Below are positions 1 to 6,694 of a stretch of DNA of 12,544 nt, in pieces. Origin of the DNA: CAZZIZ01 sp964654535 (GTDB lineage: Bacteria; Bacteroidota; Bacteroidia; Chitinophagales; UBA2359); assembly GCA_964654535.1 (NCBI GenBank), contig CAZZIZ010000100.1, positions 1-12,544 on the forward strand, read 5' to 3'. Within the stretch, counting starts at the first letter, position 1. Each line of letters opens with the position of its first letter. The position numbers and the translations under genes are program-made. Under the pieces are notes generated by a model. The model did not search any database, was not told where the DNA came from, and worked only from the letters and a program-made list of their open reading frames with translations.

Positions 1-45
1 TCGACTTTCAGTCGAAATGCCGTGACAGGCGATTTGCAATCGCCC
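1..45. repeat. Twin perfect hairpins, REP-like
   Basis: Two perfect inverted repeats lie side by side. TCGACT-TTC-AGTCGA occupies 1-15 (6-bp stem, 3-nt loop) and GGCGATT-TGC-AATCGCC occupies 28-44 (7-bp stem, 3-nt loop). They are separated by 12 bases. Short GC-rich hairpins with three-base loops in pairs resemble REP-type elements mobilised by IS200-like RAYT transposases. That assignment is inference: no transposase gene is in the window, and the element may extend left beyond base 1. No ORF covers this stretch. Confidence 0.5.
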
Positions 46-89
46 ACGTACTCTATCAAAAGCGTCCTTAAAACCCACAGCTAGGAATA

Positions 90-137
90 CGCGTAAGGGA
101 TAGTAAGGATGCGACCGAAGGGGAGCAGTCTCGTTTG
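90..137 (+). repeat. Truncated copy 1 of intergenic element (left end only)
   Basis: These 48 bases, beginning CGCGTAAGGGATAG and ending CAGTCTCGTTTG, match 3192-3239 at 47 of 48 positions; the one difference is A versus G at base 106. The similarity stops at 137, inside what is the left arm of a long stem in the full copy. The right-hand half of the element (AGCCCGACCC...ACGCCC) is absent here, so this is a broken copy. It lies about 130 bases before the secreted-protein gene, in direct orientation relative to the copy beyond that gene's stop codon. The rest of 138-268 shows no gene, tRNA or clear structure apart from a weak promoter candidate. Confidence 0.8.
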
Positions 138-199
138 GTTTCGCAGAGAAATTTGTTTCCTTAGAGTACTGAAAATTTATTGTTAGCGACGGCTTGGCA

Positions 200-237
200 T
201 TGAGATTAGGCAATCCAATTAAACTAATTTATATTAG
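200..237 (+). promoter_or_regulatory. Weak candidate promoter for the secreted-protein gene
   Basis: Bacteroidota promoters read roughly TTTG, 19-23 bases, TAnnTTTG. Here TTG at 200-202 is followed after 22 bases by TAATTTAT (225-232), a 6-of-8 match. An overlapping TATATTAG (230-237) matches 7 of 8 but sits too far from that TTG. A start near 240-245 would give a leader of about 25 bases before the ATG at 269. There is no Shine-Dalgarno-like sequence, which is usual in this phylum. This is only a positional guess. Confidence 0.25.
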
Positions 238-268
238 TAAGGAATACTAACCCCTTATCGCTACTGAA

Positions 269-3184
269 ATGAAATACTTATTAAGTTTCTATTTTATACT
301 TATACTGACAACAAATTGTCAGGCTCAAGAGTATTTCGGAGAGGAAAAGCTGATAATGGAATTCGTAGTCGATAACCCTAGGCGGTTAAATACGGCTGAC
401 TTCAATTTTGATGGACTCGACGATTTAATTATCAGCGGAGATTCCGGAAGGGATGTCTTTTTAGCCATAAATGACGGTACTGGTAGTTTTAAAAAACCAA
501 GGTTGCTTTTTTCTTTAACTGATCAGGCATTGCTTTTTATTGGTGGAGACTTTACGGGAAATGGACATAGCGATATACTAATCCAATATTCAGGCTCATC
601 CGAATTAGAGTTGGTCATTAACAATGGAGATGAGACCTATACGCGGGGTACTTTAATAGATATGCAAGAATCCGCTAATGGTTCAAATCCATTCTTAAGT
701 GTTGCTGATTTAAATAGTGATGGGCTTCTAGATTTCGTTTTTAAATGTCGTTGGCGTGCTAATGAAGGAAATGGTCTTTTTTCAGAGATTCAATCATTTT
801 GCAATATGTCATCTATTCAAAGTCTAGATTATGGTGATGTTGACAATGATGGTGACCTAGATTTATTGGTTAGAGGAAATCTCTCAGGTACTAGGATAGA
901 AACAATTGGTTACAATGACGGATCTGGAACTTTTAGTTATCAAAGTCAAGCTATGCTTGACGATCTTAACAACTTGAAATTCTGTGACATTAATGCTGAC
1001 GGTCATCTCGACTTGATTGGTGAGGACGATGGCCAGTTTTTTTCTTACGAGAATGATGGTTCAGGAGGCTTCTCTTCAACTCCTCAGTCGACTTTTACTG
1101 TGGCCAATGATGATATTGAAGACGTTCGAGTTGTTGATTTAAATGGAGATGGATTGGACGACCTTATCGTTCAGCCTGACCTGTTTTACCCTGAAGGCAC
1201 GTACTTTCTATTTAATAACTATCCAAACGGTTGGACGCAACAGTTTGTGGAATTATCAGATTCATTTGTCCCTTGGTTATGGGCTTATGATGTAGTGGAC
1301 AGAATGGGTAATGGTTTTGCTGAACCTGTTTTTTTGACCAACGACGAAGTTGCTTATATCGAAAATCTTGGTGATGATAACATGGGAGTACTTAGCACCT
1401 TAGGAATGTTGAGTGATAAACGATTCGTAATTGATTATTTGGATGATAATGACCAGCTTGATCTTGTATCCAACGATACTTACACGCTCAATATTAGTTA
1501 TAACTGGGCCTTTGAGGAATGGACCCCCTCTCAAACGATTAGGTTCGAAGACCGCATTAGCAACTTCAAGTTGTACGATCTAAACCAAGATGGAAAAAAA
1601 GATATTTTAATTGGACTCAGAGATTTTTTCGTTGAGAATACTTTTGCACTTTACTTTTTAGAAAATATAGGAAATGAGAGTTTCCTCGAACCGCAGCTAA
1701 TAGGCGACTTCGTTATGCCACCACCTTCAGGAGATTTTTCTTTCAATATCCAATCCTTGCATTTTGCAGATATTAATAATGACGGTTTTGTGGATGCGCT
1801 TTTGGATGGTTACGCATTGCTTTCTGATGGTGCTTCAATTTTAGAAACGGTACCAACATTAGATATACTTGATTTGGGCTTAGCAAATCAATTCTGGTCT
1901 TATATCGTTTATGAAGACCTGGATAATGATGGTGATATTGATCTTTTGGATTATCGTCGTAATATGACTTGGTACATGAATGATGGCCTCGGACAGTTTA
2001 CTAATCAAGGTTCTGTTTTTGGTTATGAGGGCACTGTTAATGATATAATTATTACAGATTATAATCAAGACGGTGCAAATGATATGATTATTGTTGAGGA
2101 GCAGAATCTATATCTGCTTCAATATATAGCGGGTTCCTTCCAAAGCGAACTTATAAGTTCCGATTTAGAACCTATATCGGTTACTCAATTTGACCGGCGG
2201 TATGCTGAGGTCTTAGAAGCAAATGGGGACAGTAATTTAGATATAGTCGGTAACGAGCGTAATCGAATCTATTGCTTGTTCACCGATGATGATGGCAAGC
2301 CAGTTCATAAAGTTTCTGTTGTAACATCAGGAAACCTGCAGGATTTACATATTGTGGACTACGATAACGATGGGTGGCTTGACATCGTTTATGTAAACAG
2401 TGACGGCTATTTTATGCGTCCTATAGAAAAACAGTTGCGCACTCCAAGCACTTCATTTGAAGTTGATCCTTGTCAGGCTACTGAGTTTACAAATACAACT
2501 TACTACGATATTCCAGAAGAGCATCTGCCTGAAATAGAAGTCCTCTGGGATTTTGGTGATGGAGAAACCAGCACTCAGTTTCAGTTGGAAGACTTTCGTC
2601 ATCAATATTCAGAAACTGGTACTTACACAGTCAGTCTTGCAATGTGTAACGAGTTTGTATGTGACACCTTGGTGCAAACCATTGATGTGAACTACCTGCC
2701 TGGTATAAATATTGAGAACTCGGGTTTGGTTAATGAACCGGTTCACTTCTCGTGCCTTGCAGAAGGTTATGACAATGTTTCTTGGGTCTTAGAGGGTGGA
2801 CCTATAACTTCCGACTTGAGTTTTAGCCATACTTATACAGAAGCGGGTTGTTACCAAGTCGATTTACATTTAACAGATAGTTCGCTCGTTGATTGTACAT
2901 TTCACAGGGTTTTTTATCTCAACATCGGCCTTCCACCTGACGAATGTGAGTCTGAGGAAGTGGTTTTTTCTTCATCTGTGGATCCAGGTGTTTTATTGTC
3001 TAATTCAGATGCGAATGTAGCTTCGGTCAAAGTGTTTAATATCTGGGGAGCTTGTGTAAGAACTATTGGAGCTACTAGATTAAGCAATTCAACGATTGTT
3101 GATGAGCTTCCTGCTGGTATATACTTCTTGCGAATTGAATACGAAAACGGGAATACAGAATTGAAACAATTCTTAGCTTATTAG
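269..3184 (+). CDS. Secreted FG-GAP/VCBS repeat protein with PKD domains and T9SS sorting tail
   Basis: This 971-aa protein is predicted to be exported and probably cell-surface attached or released. Residues 1-20 form a signal peptide: charged start, hydrophobic FYFILIL core, cleavage near CQAQE. Cys17 lacks a proper lipobox, so signal peptidase I is favoured. Residues about 40-715 carry a dozen or more FG-GAP/VCBS-type repeats with calcium-binding-like Asp/Asn loops, such as DVDNDGDLDLL at 190-200, DLNGDGLDDLI at 290-300, DLDNDGDIDLL at 550-560 and DYDNDGWLDIV at 697-707; these suggest a beta-propeller. A PKD domain with WDFGDG (760-765) spans about 730-808, and a second, divergent PKD-like domain spans about 812-886. 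Several cysteines here (735, 793, 798, 829, 861, 876) could form disulfides. The last 65 or so residues, with VKVFN, LPAGIYFLRIE and LKQFLAY, resemble the T9SS type A sorting domain. The ligand or substrate is unknown; no enzymatic domain is visible. The gene stands alone, flanked by direct repeats, and ends just before the full element. Confidence 0.88.
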   Translation: MKYLLSFYFILILTTNCQAQEYFGEEKLIMEFVVDNPRRLNTADFNFDGLDDLIISGDSGRDVFLAINDGTGSFKKPRLLFSLTDQALLFIGGDFTGNGHSDILIQYSGSSELELVINNGDETYTRGTLIDMQESANGSNPFLSVADLNSDGLLDFVFKCRWRANEGNGLFSEIQSFCNMSSIQSLDYGDVDNDGDLDLLVRGNLSGTRIETIGYNDGSGTFSYQSQAMLDDLNNLKFCDINADGHLDLIGEDDGQFFSYENDGSGGFSSTPQSTFTVANDDIEDVRVVDLNGDGLDDLIVQPDLFYPEGTYFLFNNYPNGWTQQFVELSDSFVPWLWAYDVVDRMGNGFAEPVFLTNDEVAYIENLGDDNMGVLSTLGMLSDKRFVIDYLDDNDQLDLVSNDTYTLNISYNWAFEEWTPSQTIRFEDRISNFKLYDLNQDGKKDILIGLRDFFVENTFALYFLENIGNESFLEPQLIGDFVMPPPSGDFSFNIQSLHFADINNDGFVDALLDGYALLSDGASILETVPTLDILDLGLANQFWSYIVYEDLDNDGDIDLLDYRRNMTWYMNDGLGQFTNQGSVFGYEGTVNDIIITDYNQDGANDMIIVEEQNLYLLQYIAGSFQSELISSDLEPISVTQFDRRYAEVLEANGDSNLDIVGNERNRIYCLFTDDDGKPVHKVSVVTSGNLQDLHIVDYDNDGWLDIVYVNSDGYFMRPIEKQLRTPSTSFEVDPCQATEFTNTTYYDIPEEHLPEIEVLWDFGDGETSTQFQLEDFRHQYSETGTYTVSLAMCNEFVCDTLVQTIDVNYLPGINIENSGLVNEPVHFSCLAEGYDNVSWVLEGGPITSDLSFSHTYTEAGCYQVDLHLTDSSLVDCTFHRVFYLNIGLPPDECESEEVVFSSSVDPGVLLSNSDANVASVKVFNIWGACVRTIGATRLSNSTIVDELPAGIYFLRIEYENGNTELKQFLAY

Positions 3185-3191
3185 ACTCCTC

Positions 3192-3371
3192 CGCGTAAGG
3201 GATAGTAGGGATGCGACCGAAGGGGAGCAGTCTCGTTTGTTGAGCCAGTAAAGACTTACCGCTTGCGGTAGAAGGATTTGCTTTGGCGAAACAAGCACGA
3301 GACCGAAGCGAAGCGGAGTCCTGGATAGCCCGACCCCGAATTGGCGCAGCCAGATTGAGTGGGTTACGCCC
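3192..3371 (+). repeat. Full copy 2 of structured intergenic element
   Basis: This is a non-coding element of about 180 bp between two convergent genes. Its ends are inverted: GCGTAA (3193-3198) against TTACGC (3364-3369). The left 48 bases match 90-137. In the middle, GTCTCGT-TTGTT (3230-3241) pairs with AACAA-gc-ACGAGAC (3290-3303), enclosing the perfect hairpin TACCGC-TT-GCGGTA (3257-3270). The octamer GACCGAAG occurs on both sides of this stem (3215-3222 and 3301-3308). The right part has AGCCCGACCCC (3327-3337), a small hairpin TGGC-GCA-GCCA (3342-3352) and GGGTTACGCCC. That right end faces the 3' end of ald. The region 3185-3389 holds nothing else. Confidence 0.75.
3230..3303. terminator. 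Possible bidirectional terminator stem inside copy 2
   Basis: An imperfect long stem (arms 3230-3241 and 3290-3303, with a 2-base bulge) encloses a perfect 6-bp hairpin (3257-3270). It lies between the convergent 3' ends of the secreted-protein gene and ald, where transcripts from both sides should stop. No U-run follows the stem on either strand, so it is not a textbook intrinsic terminator. The terminator role is inferred from position and structure only. Confidence 0.3.
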
Positions 3372-3389
3372 AAATAAAAATCAAAAATT

Positions 3390-4613
3390 TTAAGAACCAA
3401 AAGACCTCGAAGTCATAATGAGATCGAGGTTGGTGTATTTCAAATCGAATGCGCTTCCCATGTTTTGGTTGCACATTGATCCTTTGTAGAGGTAGACGCC
3501 ATTGCGGGTGCCCGCGCTATGTACCAAGTATTTTTCGAAGCCACCGTATTTCTGAACCTTCAAAAGTACGGGCGTTAAAATATTACTCAATGCGTATGAA
3601 GCGGTTTTGGAAACGCGTGACGAAATGTTGGGAACGCAATAGTGTACCACATCGTGTTTTACGAAAGTGGGTTTATCGTGCGTCGTCATTTCCGAGGTTT
3701 CAAAGCAGCCGCCTTGATCGATACTTACATCAACGATAACCGCGCCGGGTTTCATTTTCGCGACCATTGGCTCGGTAACAATTAGCGGTGTGCGCCCAGA
3801 CTTTGAATGCATGGCTCCAACCACAACATCGGCTCGCGTTAGCTCGTCTGCTAAAGTAGTAGGATTGGTAACCGAAGTGAAAATGCGCTGACCGACATTG
3901 TTTTGTAATCGGCTGAGCTTGTAAACGTTGTTGTCGAAGACTTTGACGTTGGCTCCAAGACCAACTGCCGCGCGGGTTACAAACTCACCAACAGTTCCGG
4001 CACCAAGTACAATCACTCGGGTAGGTGCGATGCCCATAACGCCTCCAAAAATTACGCCCTGTCCTTTGTTGACATTGCTTAAATATTCTGCAGCAATAAG
4101 AATGGCGGTACTTCCCACGATTTCGGAAACGGTGCGTACAATAGGGTAGGCGCCCGATTCGTCTTGCAAGTATTCGTAGGCAATAGAAGTAACCTTCTTC
4201 GCCATAAGTTTTTGTATGTACTCTTTGGTGAGACTAGGTAAGTGCAGTGGACTGAAAATAATTTGTCCAAACTTGAGCAAATCAATTTCGTCTTCTGCAG
4301 GAGGCGCAACCTTGAGTACGATGTTGGCTTCGTAAACTTGCTTCTTGTCGAAGACTATTTCGGCACCAACCTCTGAGTAATCTTTGTCGGTAAACTTGGA
4401 CGAAGCGCCGGCATTACTTTCTACACGAATCTGGTGACCGTTGTTGACCAAGAGCGCAACCGAATCAGGAGTAAGTGCTACGCGCTTTTCTTGAAAGGTG
4501 GTTTCGCGGGGTATTCCAATAAACAAACCGCCTTTCTGCGTTTCGGTCACCACTGACTGGGTCTGCGGAGTTAAACCAAACTCTTTTGCTATGTCGCCGT
4601 AGGATGTAGCCAT
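3390..4613 (-). CDS. ald: Alanine dehydrogenase
   Basis: This 407-aa cytosolic enzyme should catalyse reversible NAD-dependent oxidative deamination of L-alanine to pyruvate and ammonia. Residues 31-52 (FIGIPRET...KRVALTP) open the AlaDH/PNT N-terminal domain, with the pyruvate-binding Arg at R44, Lys at K101 (VLKVAPP) and the catalytic His at H124 (SPLHLPS). The Rossmann motif GAGTVG is at 204-209, followed by D227 at the end of the second strand, which favours NAD over NADP. The catalytic Asp is D299 in VDVSIDQGGCFETS, and HYCVPN lies at 324-329. About 30 extra N-terminal residues and a C-terminal tail relative to short AlaDHs fit what I recall of the Bacteroidota form. The ATG directly abuts the tsaE stop codon (TAA|ATG), so it is the last gene of the porX operon. 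Its 3' end faces the right end of repeat copy 2. A transhydrogenase alpha subunit is excluded by the DQGGCFETS and HYCVPN motifs. Confidence 0.93.
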   Translation of the reverse strand: MATSYGDIAKEFGLTPQTQSVVTETQKGGLFIGIPRETTFQEKRVALTPDSVALLVNNGHQIRVESNAGASSKFTDKDYSEVGAEIVFDKKQVYEANIVLKVAPPAEDEIDLLKFGQIIFSPLHLPSLTKEYIQKLMAKKVTSIAYEYLQDESGAYPIVRTVSEIVGSTAILIAAEYLSNVNKGQGVIFGGVMGIAPTRVIVLGAGTVGEFVTRAAVGLGANVKVFDNNVYKLSRLQNNVGQRIFTSVTNPTTLADELTRADVVVGAMHSKSGRTPLIVTEPMVAKMKPGAVIVDVSIDQGGCFETSEMTTHDKPTFVKHDVVHYCVPNISSRVSKTASYALSNILTPVLLKVQKYGGFEKYLVHSAGTRNGVYLYKGSMCNQNMGSAFDLKYTNLDLIMTSRSFGS

Positions 4614-5048
4614 TTACCCAAATTTAATATTTCTCGCGCCCAATTCATCTATGGAGATGTCTACAGTTAAATAGTCTTCCAAATAGGGTATAGCCAGCTC
4701 GGGCCATTCAATCAGGCAGTAGGCTTCTGAATCGGTATAATCGCTGAATCCAATGTCGATGAGTTCGTCCTCGTCTTTGATTCGATAGAGATCGAAATGG
4801 TAGATGAGCTGATCACCGTGATACTCGTTGACAATAGAATAGGTGGGACTGCTAGCCTCGTCTTTACATCCTAGCGCCTGGCAGATTGCTTTTATGAGCG
4901 TGGTTTTACCGCTGCCCATTTCACCATTGAAGACGATGATTTTCTTGTCCGCGGATTTGGTAACAATTGCTTTAGCAACTGTTTTCAAATCCTCTACGCT
5001 TTGAGCGCTTAATATTACTGGGGCATCTTCGATACCCAAAGTTAGCAA
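4614..5048 (-). CDS. tsaE: tRNA threonylcarbamoyladenosine biosynthesis ATPase TsaE
   Basis: This 144-aa P-loop ATPase is predicted to partner TsaB and TsaD in making t6A at position 37 of ANN-decoding tRNAs. The Walker A motif GEMGSGKTT is at 43-50, SPTYSIVNEY at 67-76, HFDLYR at 84-89 and IEWPE at 113-117, in the order and spacing typical of TsaE (YjeE). Length is normal for the family. The start is unusual. The porX stop TAA (5051-5049) lies immediately upstream in the same frame, and there is no ATG before Met45, which is inside the P-loop. Translation must therefore begin at TTG, either codon 1 at 5048-5046 or codon 4 at 5039-5037. No Shine-Dalgarno sequence is visible, so initiation probably depends on termination of porX translation (TAA|TTG). 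The next gene, ald, likewise starts at the base after this stop. Confidence 0.93.
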   Translation of the reverse strand: MLTLGIEDAPVILSAQSVEDLKTVAKAIVTKSADKKIIVFNGEMGSGKTTLIKAICQALGCKDEASSPTYSIVNEYHGDQLIYHFDLYRIKDEDELIDIGFSDYTDSEAYCLIEWPELAIPYLEDYLTVDISIDELGARNIKFG

Positions 5049-6590
5049 TTACTTAGTCGAGTAAAAGGCAATAGGAATGAGCATTTCCTCGAGACTCACG
5101 CCGCCGTGTTGGAAGGTGTTCTTAAAGTAATTTGCGTAGTGACTGTAATTGTTGGGATAAACAAAGAAATCGGAATTGTTGGCGAAAATGAAACTGCTAC
5201 TCATATTCACTTTGGGCAAGTTGACACTTTCGGGATCGCGTATTTCAAAAACTTCCTTGGCATTATAGTTCAAAGACTTACCCATTTTGTAGCGCAAGTT
5301 GCTGGTGGTATTTCTGTCGCCCACCACTTTTATTGGTGACTGCACGCGGATTGTTCCGTGGTCGGTTGTGATGATAAGATTAATGTCTTTGTCCTGAATA
5401 CGCTCTATTGCTTTTAACAAAGGTGAGTGCTCGAACCAAGAGCGGGTAATCGAACGGTAAGCCGCTTCGTCGCTGGCTAATTCTTTGAGCACTTCCATTT
5501 CGGTTCGAGCGTGCGAAAGCATATCTACAAAGTTGTAGACGATAACGTTCAACTCATTGTTTAGTAAGTTGTGGGCGTTGTCCACCAAGGTGTTTCCCGC
5601 TTTGTGGTTGGTTACTTTTTGGTAGCTAAACTTTATGTCTTTCTTCGAGCGCTTTAAATTCTCTGCAAGAAACTTGTCTTCGTAATTGTTTTTACCTCCC
5701 TCATCGGCATCATTGCGCCAGTAGTCCGGGTATTCCTGGGCCATTTCTGCAGGAGAAATTCCTGCGAAGATGGCATTACGTGCGTACTGCGTTGCCGTAG
5801 GTAGGATGCTGCAATAGACTTCTTCCTTCTCAAGTCGGAAGTAGTTTTGCAGGATAGGCTCTATGGCCTTGTACTGATCGTAACGCAAATTGTCAATCAC
5901 CACGAGCACGGTTGGTTTGCCGTTTTCCATAGCTGGAAAAACTTTGCGCTCCAATAAATTGTGCGACATGACTAACTCATTATCGGTAATCCAATTTTGA
6001 TAACGTTTGCCGACATACTTAGAAAACTCATTGTTGGCTTCCGTTTTCTGCATAGTCATAACCTGCATCATATCGCTGTTGGCGTTTTCCAATTCCAGTT
6101 CCCAGCGAATAAGTTCTTTGTAGATATTGATCCACTCGTCATAGTCCGGGCCCATCTGAATCATACCAGAAATCTTAGCAAAGTTTTGCTGGTAGGCCGA
6201 AGTGGTTGCTTGGCTTACTAGACCTTGACTGTCGAGTATCTTTTTTAGGGTCAGTAAAACCTGAGTAGGTTTTACAGGCTTTATGAGGTAGTCGGTGATT
6301 TGCTTACCGATGGCTTCTTCCATAATGTTTTCAGCCTCGTTTTTGGTAATCATTACAATTGGCAGATTGCTTTTTATCGCTTTGATTCTTTCCAAAGTAT
6401 CTAAGCCACCAATACCGGGCATGCTCTCATCGAGAAAAACGACGTTGAATGATTCTGCTTCGCATTTTTCGATAGCATCGTATCCATTGGAAACGGTATC
6501 TACTTCGTAGCCCTTTTCTTCTAGAAACATGATTTGCGACCGCAGTAGATCAATTTCATCGTCTACCCACAATATTCTGACTTTGCTCAT
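5049..6590 (-). CDS. porX: PorX-type response regulator with PglZ phosphodiesterase domain
   Basis: This 513-aa protein matches the PorX architecture: an N-terminal CheY-like receiver, a helical linker and a PglZ domain of the alkaline phosphatase superfamily. In the receiver, D10/D11 form the acidic pair, D54 (FLDESMPG) is the phospho-acceptor, T82 is the switch Thr and K104 (YLIKP) the conserved Lys. In the PglZ part, likely metal or catalytic positions are D233 (VIDNLRYDQ), the Thr residues of PTATQY (264-269), D356 and H360 (DMLSH), D410/H411 (TTDHG) and H495 (FQHGG). All look intact. In Porphyromonas gingivalis, PorX works with the kinase PorY to control T9SS gene expression and has phosphodiesterase activity on oligonucleotides. 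The ATG at 6590 is preceded by AAGATAAAAT, A-rich as is common in this phylum. It heads the operon with tsaE and ald. No DNA-binding domain is visible. A BREX-type PglZ is unlikely, since the receiver is fused and no BREX genes are nearby. Confidence 0.93.
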   Translation of the reverse strand: MSKVRILWVDDEIDLLRSQIMFLEEKGYEVDTVSNGYDAIEKCEAESFNVVFLDESMPGIGGLDTLERIKAIKSNLPIVMITKNEAENIMEEAIGKQITDYLIKPVKPTQVLLTLKKILDSQGLVSQATTSAYQQNFAKISGMIQMGPDYDEWINIYKELIRWELELENANSDMMQVMTMQKTEANNEFSKYVGKRYQNWITDNELVMSHNLLERKVFPAMENGKPTVLVVIDNLRYDQYKAIEPILQNYFRLEKEEVYCSILPTATQYARNAIFAGISPAEMAQEYPDYWRNDADEGGKNNYEDKFLAENLKRSKKDIKFSYQKVTNHKAGNTLVDNAHNLLNNELNVIVYNFVDMLSHARTEMEVLKELASDEAAYRSITRSWFEHSPLLKAIERIQDKDINLIITTDHGTIRVQSPIKVVGDRNTTSNLRYKMGKSLNYNAKEVFEIRDPESVNLPKVNMSSSFIFANNSDFFVYPNNYSHYANYFKNTFQHGGVSLEEMLIPIAFYSTK

Positions 6591-6614
6591 ATTTTATCTT
6601 CCTGTTTAGGTTTG
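6582..6614 (+). promoter_or_regulatory. Promoter for the HD-lpx operon, overlapping the porX start
   Basis: TTTG at 6582-6585 is followed after 21 bases by TAGGTTTG at 6607-6614, an exact match to the Bacteroidota consensus (TTTG, 19-23 bases, TAnnTTTG). Transcription would begin near 6619-6622, about 75 bases before the predicted CTG start of the HD gene. The -33 box lies inside the first codons of porX on the other strand, so the two divergent units share this DNA. I saw no equally good -7 box reading toward porX. Confidence 0.55.
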
Positions 6615-6661
6615 CCTTATTTAAAGGGATTTGAGGCGGTAAAATTGTGTTGATTTAGGCT

Positions 6662-6669
6662 TAATTTTG
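6662..6669 (+). promoter_or_regulatory. Second possible -7 box for the HD-lpx operon
   Basis: TAATTTTG is an exact match to TAnnTTTG. It lies 25 bases before the predicted CTG start at 6695, which would give a leader of about 20 bases. The best upstream TTG (6645-6647) is only 14 bases away, too close for a normal -33 box, so this is weaker than the site at 6582-6614. Confidence 0.3.
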
Positions 6670-6694
6670 ATTAGCCTTACAAAATCCCTCTACC

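Noticed and set aside
1..268. tRNA, CRISPR array or riboswitch in the non-coding regions
   Set aside because: No cloverleaf with a T-loop, no regularly spaced repeats and no recognised aptamer were seen in 1-268, 3185-3389 or after 12421.
269..334. Lipoprotein signal peptide at Cys17 of the secreted protein
   Set aside because: The residues before Cys (TTN) do not form a lipobox; the sequence fits a signal peptidase I site and the protein has a T9SS tail.
90..3239. Composite transposon or insertion sequence bounded by the 48-bp repeats
   Set aside because: No transposase or integrase lies between the repeats and no target-site duplication was evident; kept only as direct repeats around a gene.
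3173..3400. 75-aa minus-strand ORF across repeat copy 2
   Set aside because: It overlaps the ends of two real genes and consists mainly of repeat sequence; chance opening of a structured non-coding element.
3449..3739. 96-aa plus-strand ORF opposite ald
   Set aside because: It lies wholly antisense to a well-supported alanine dehydrogenase and its translation is Arg- and Cys-rich with no recognisable motif.
3390..4613. NAD(P) transhydrogenase alpha subunit (PntA) instead of Ald
   Set aside because: DQGGCFETS and HYCVPN, together with the stand-alone length without a membrane-domain partner, fit alanine dehydrogenase.
5049..6590. PglZ domain as part of a BREX phage-defence system
   Set aside because: The PglZ domain is fused to an intact receiver domain as in PorX, and no pglX, brxL or other BREX genes are present.
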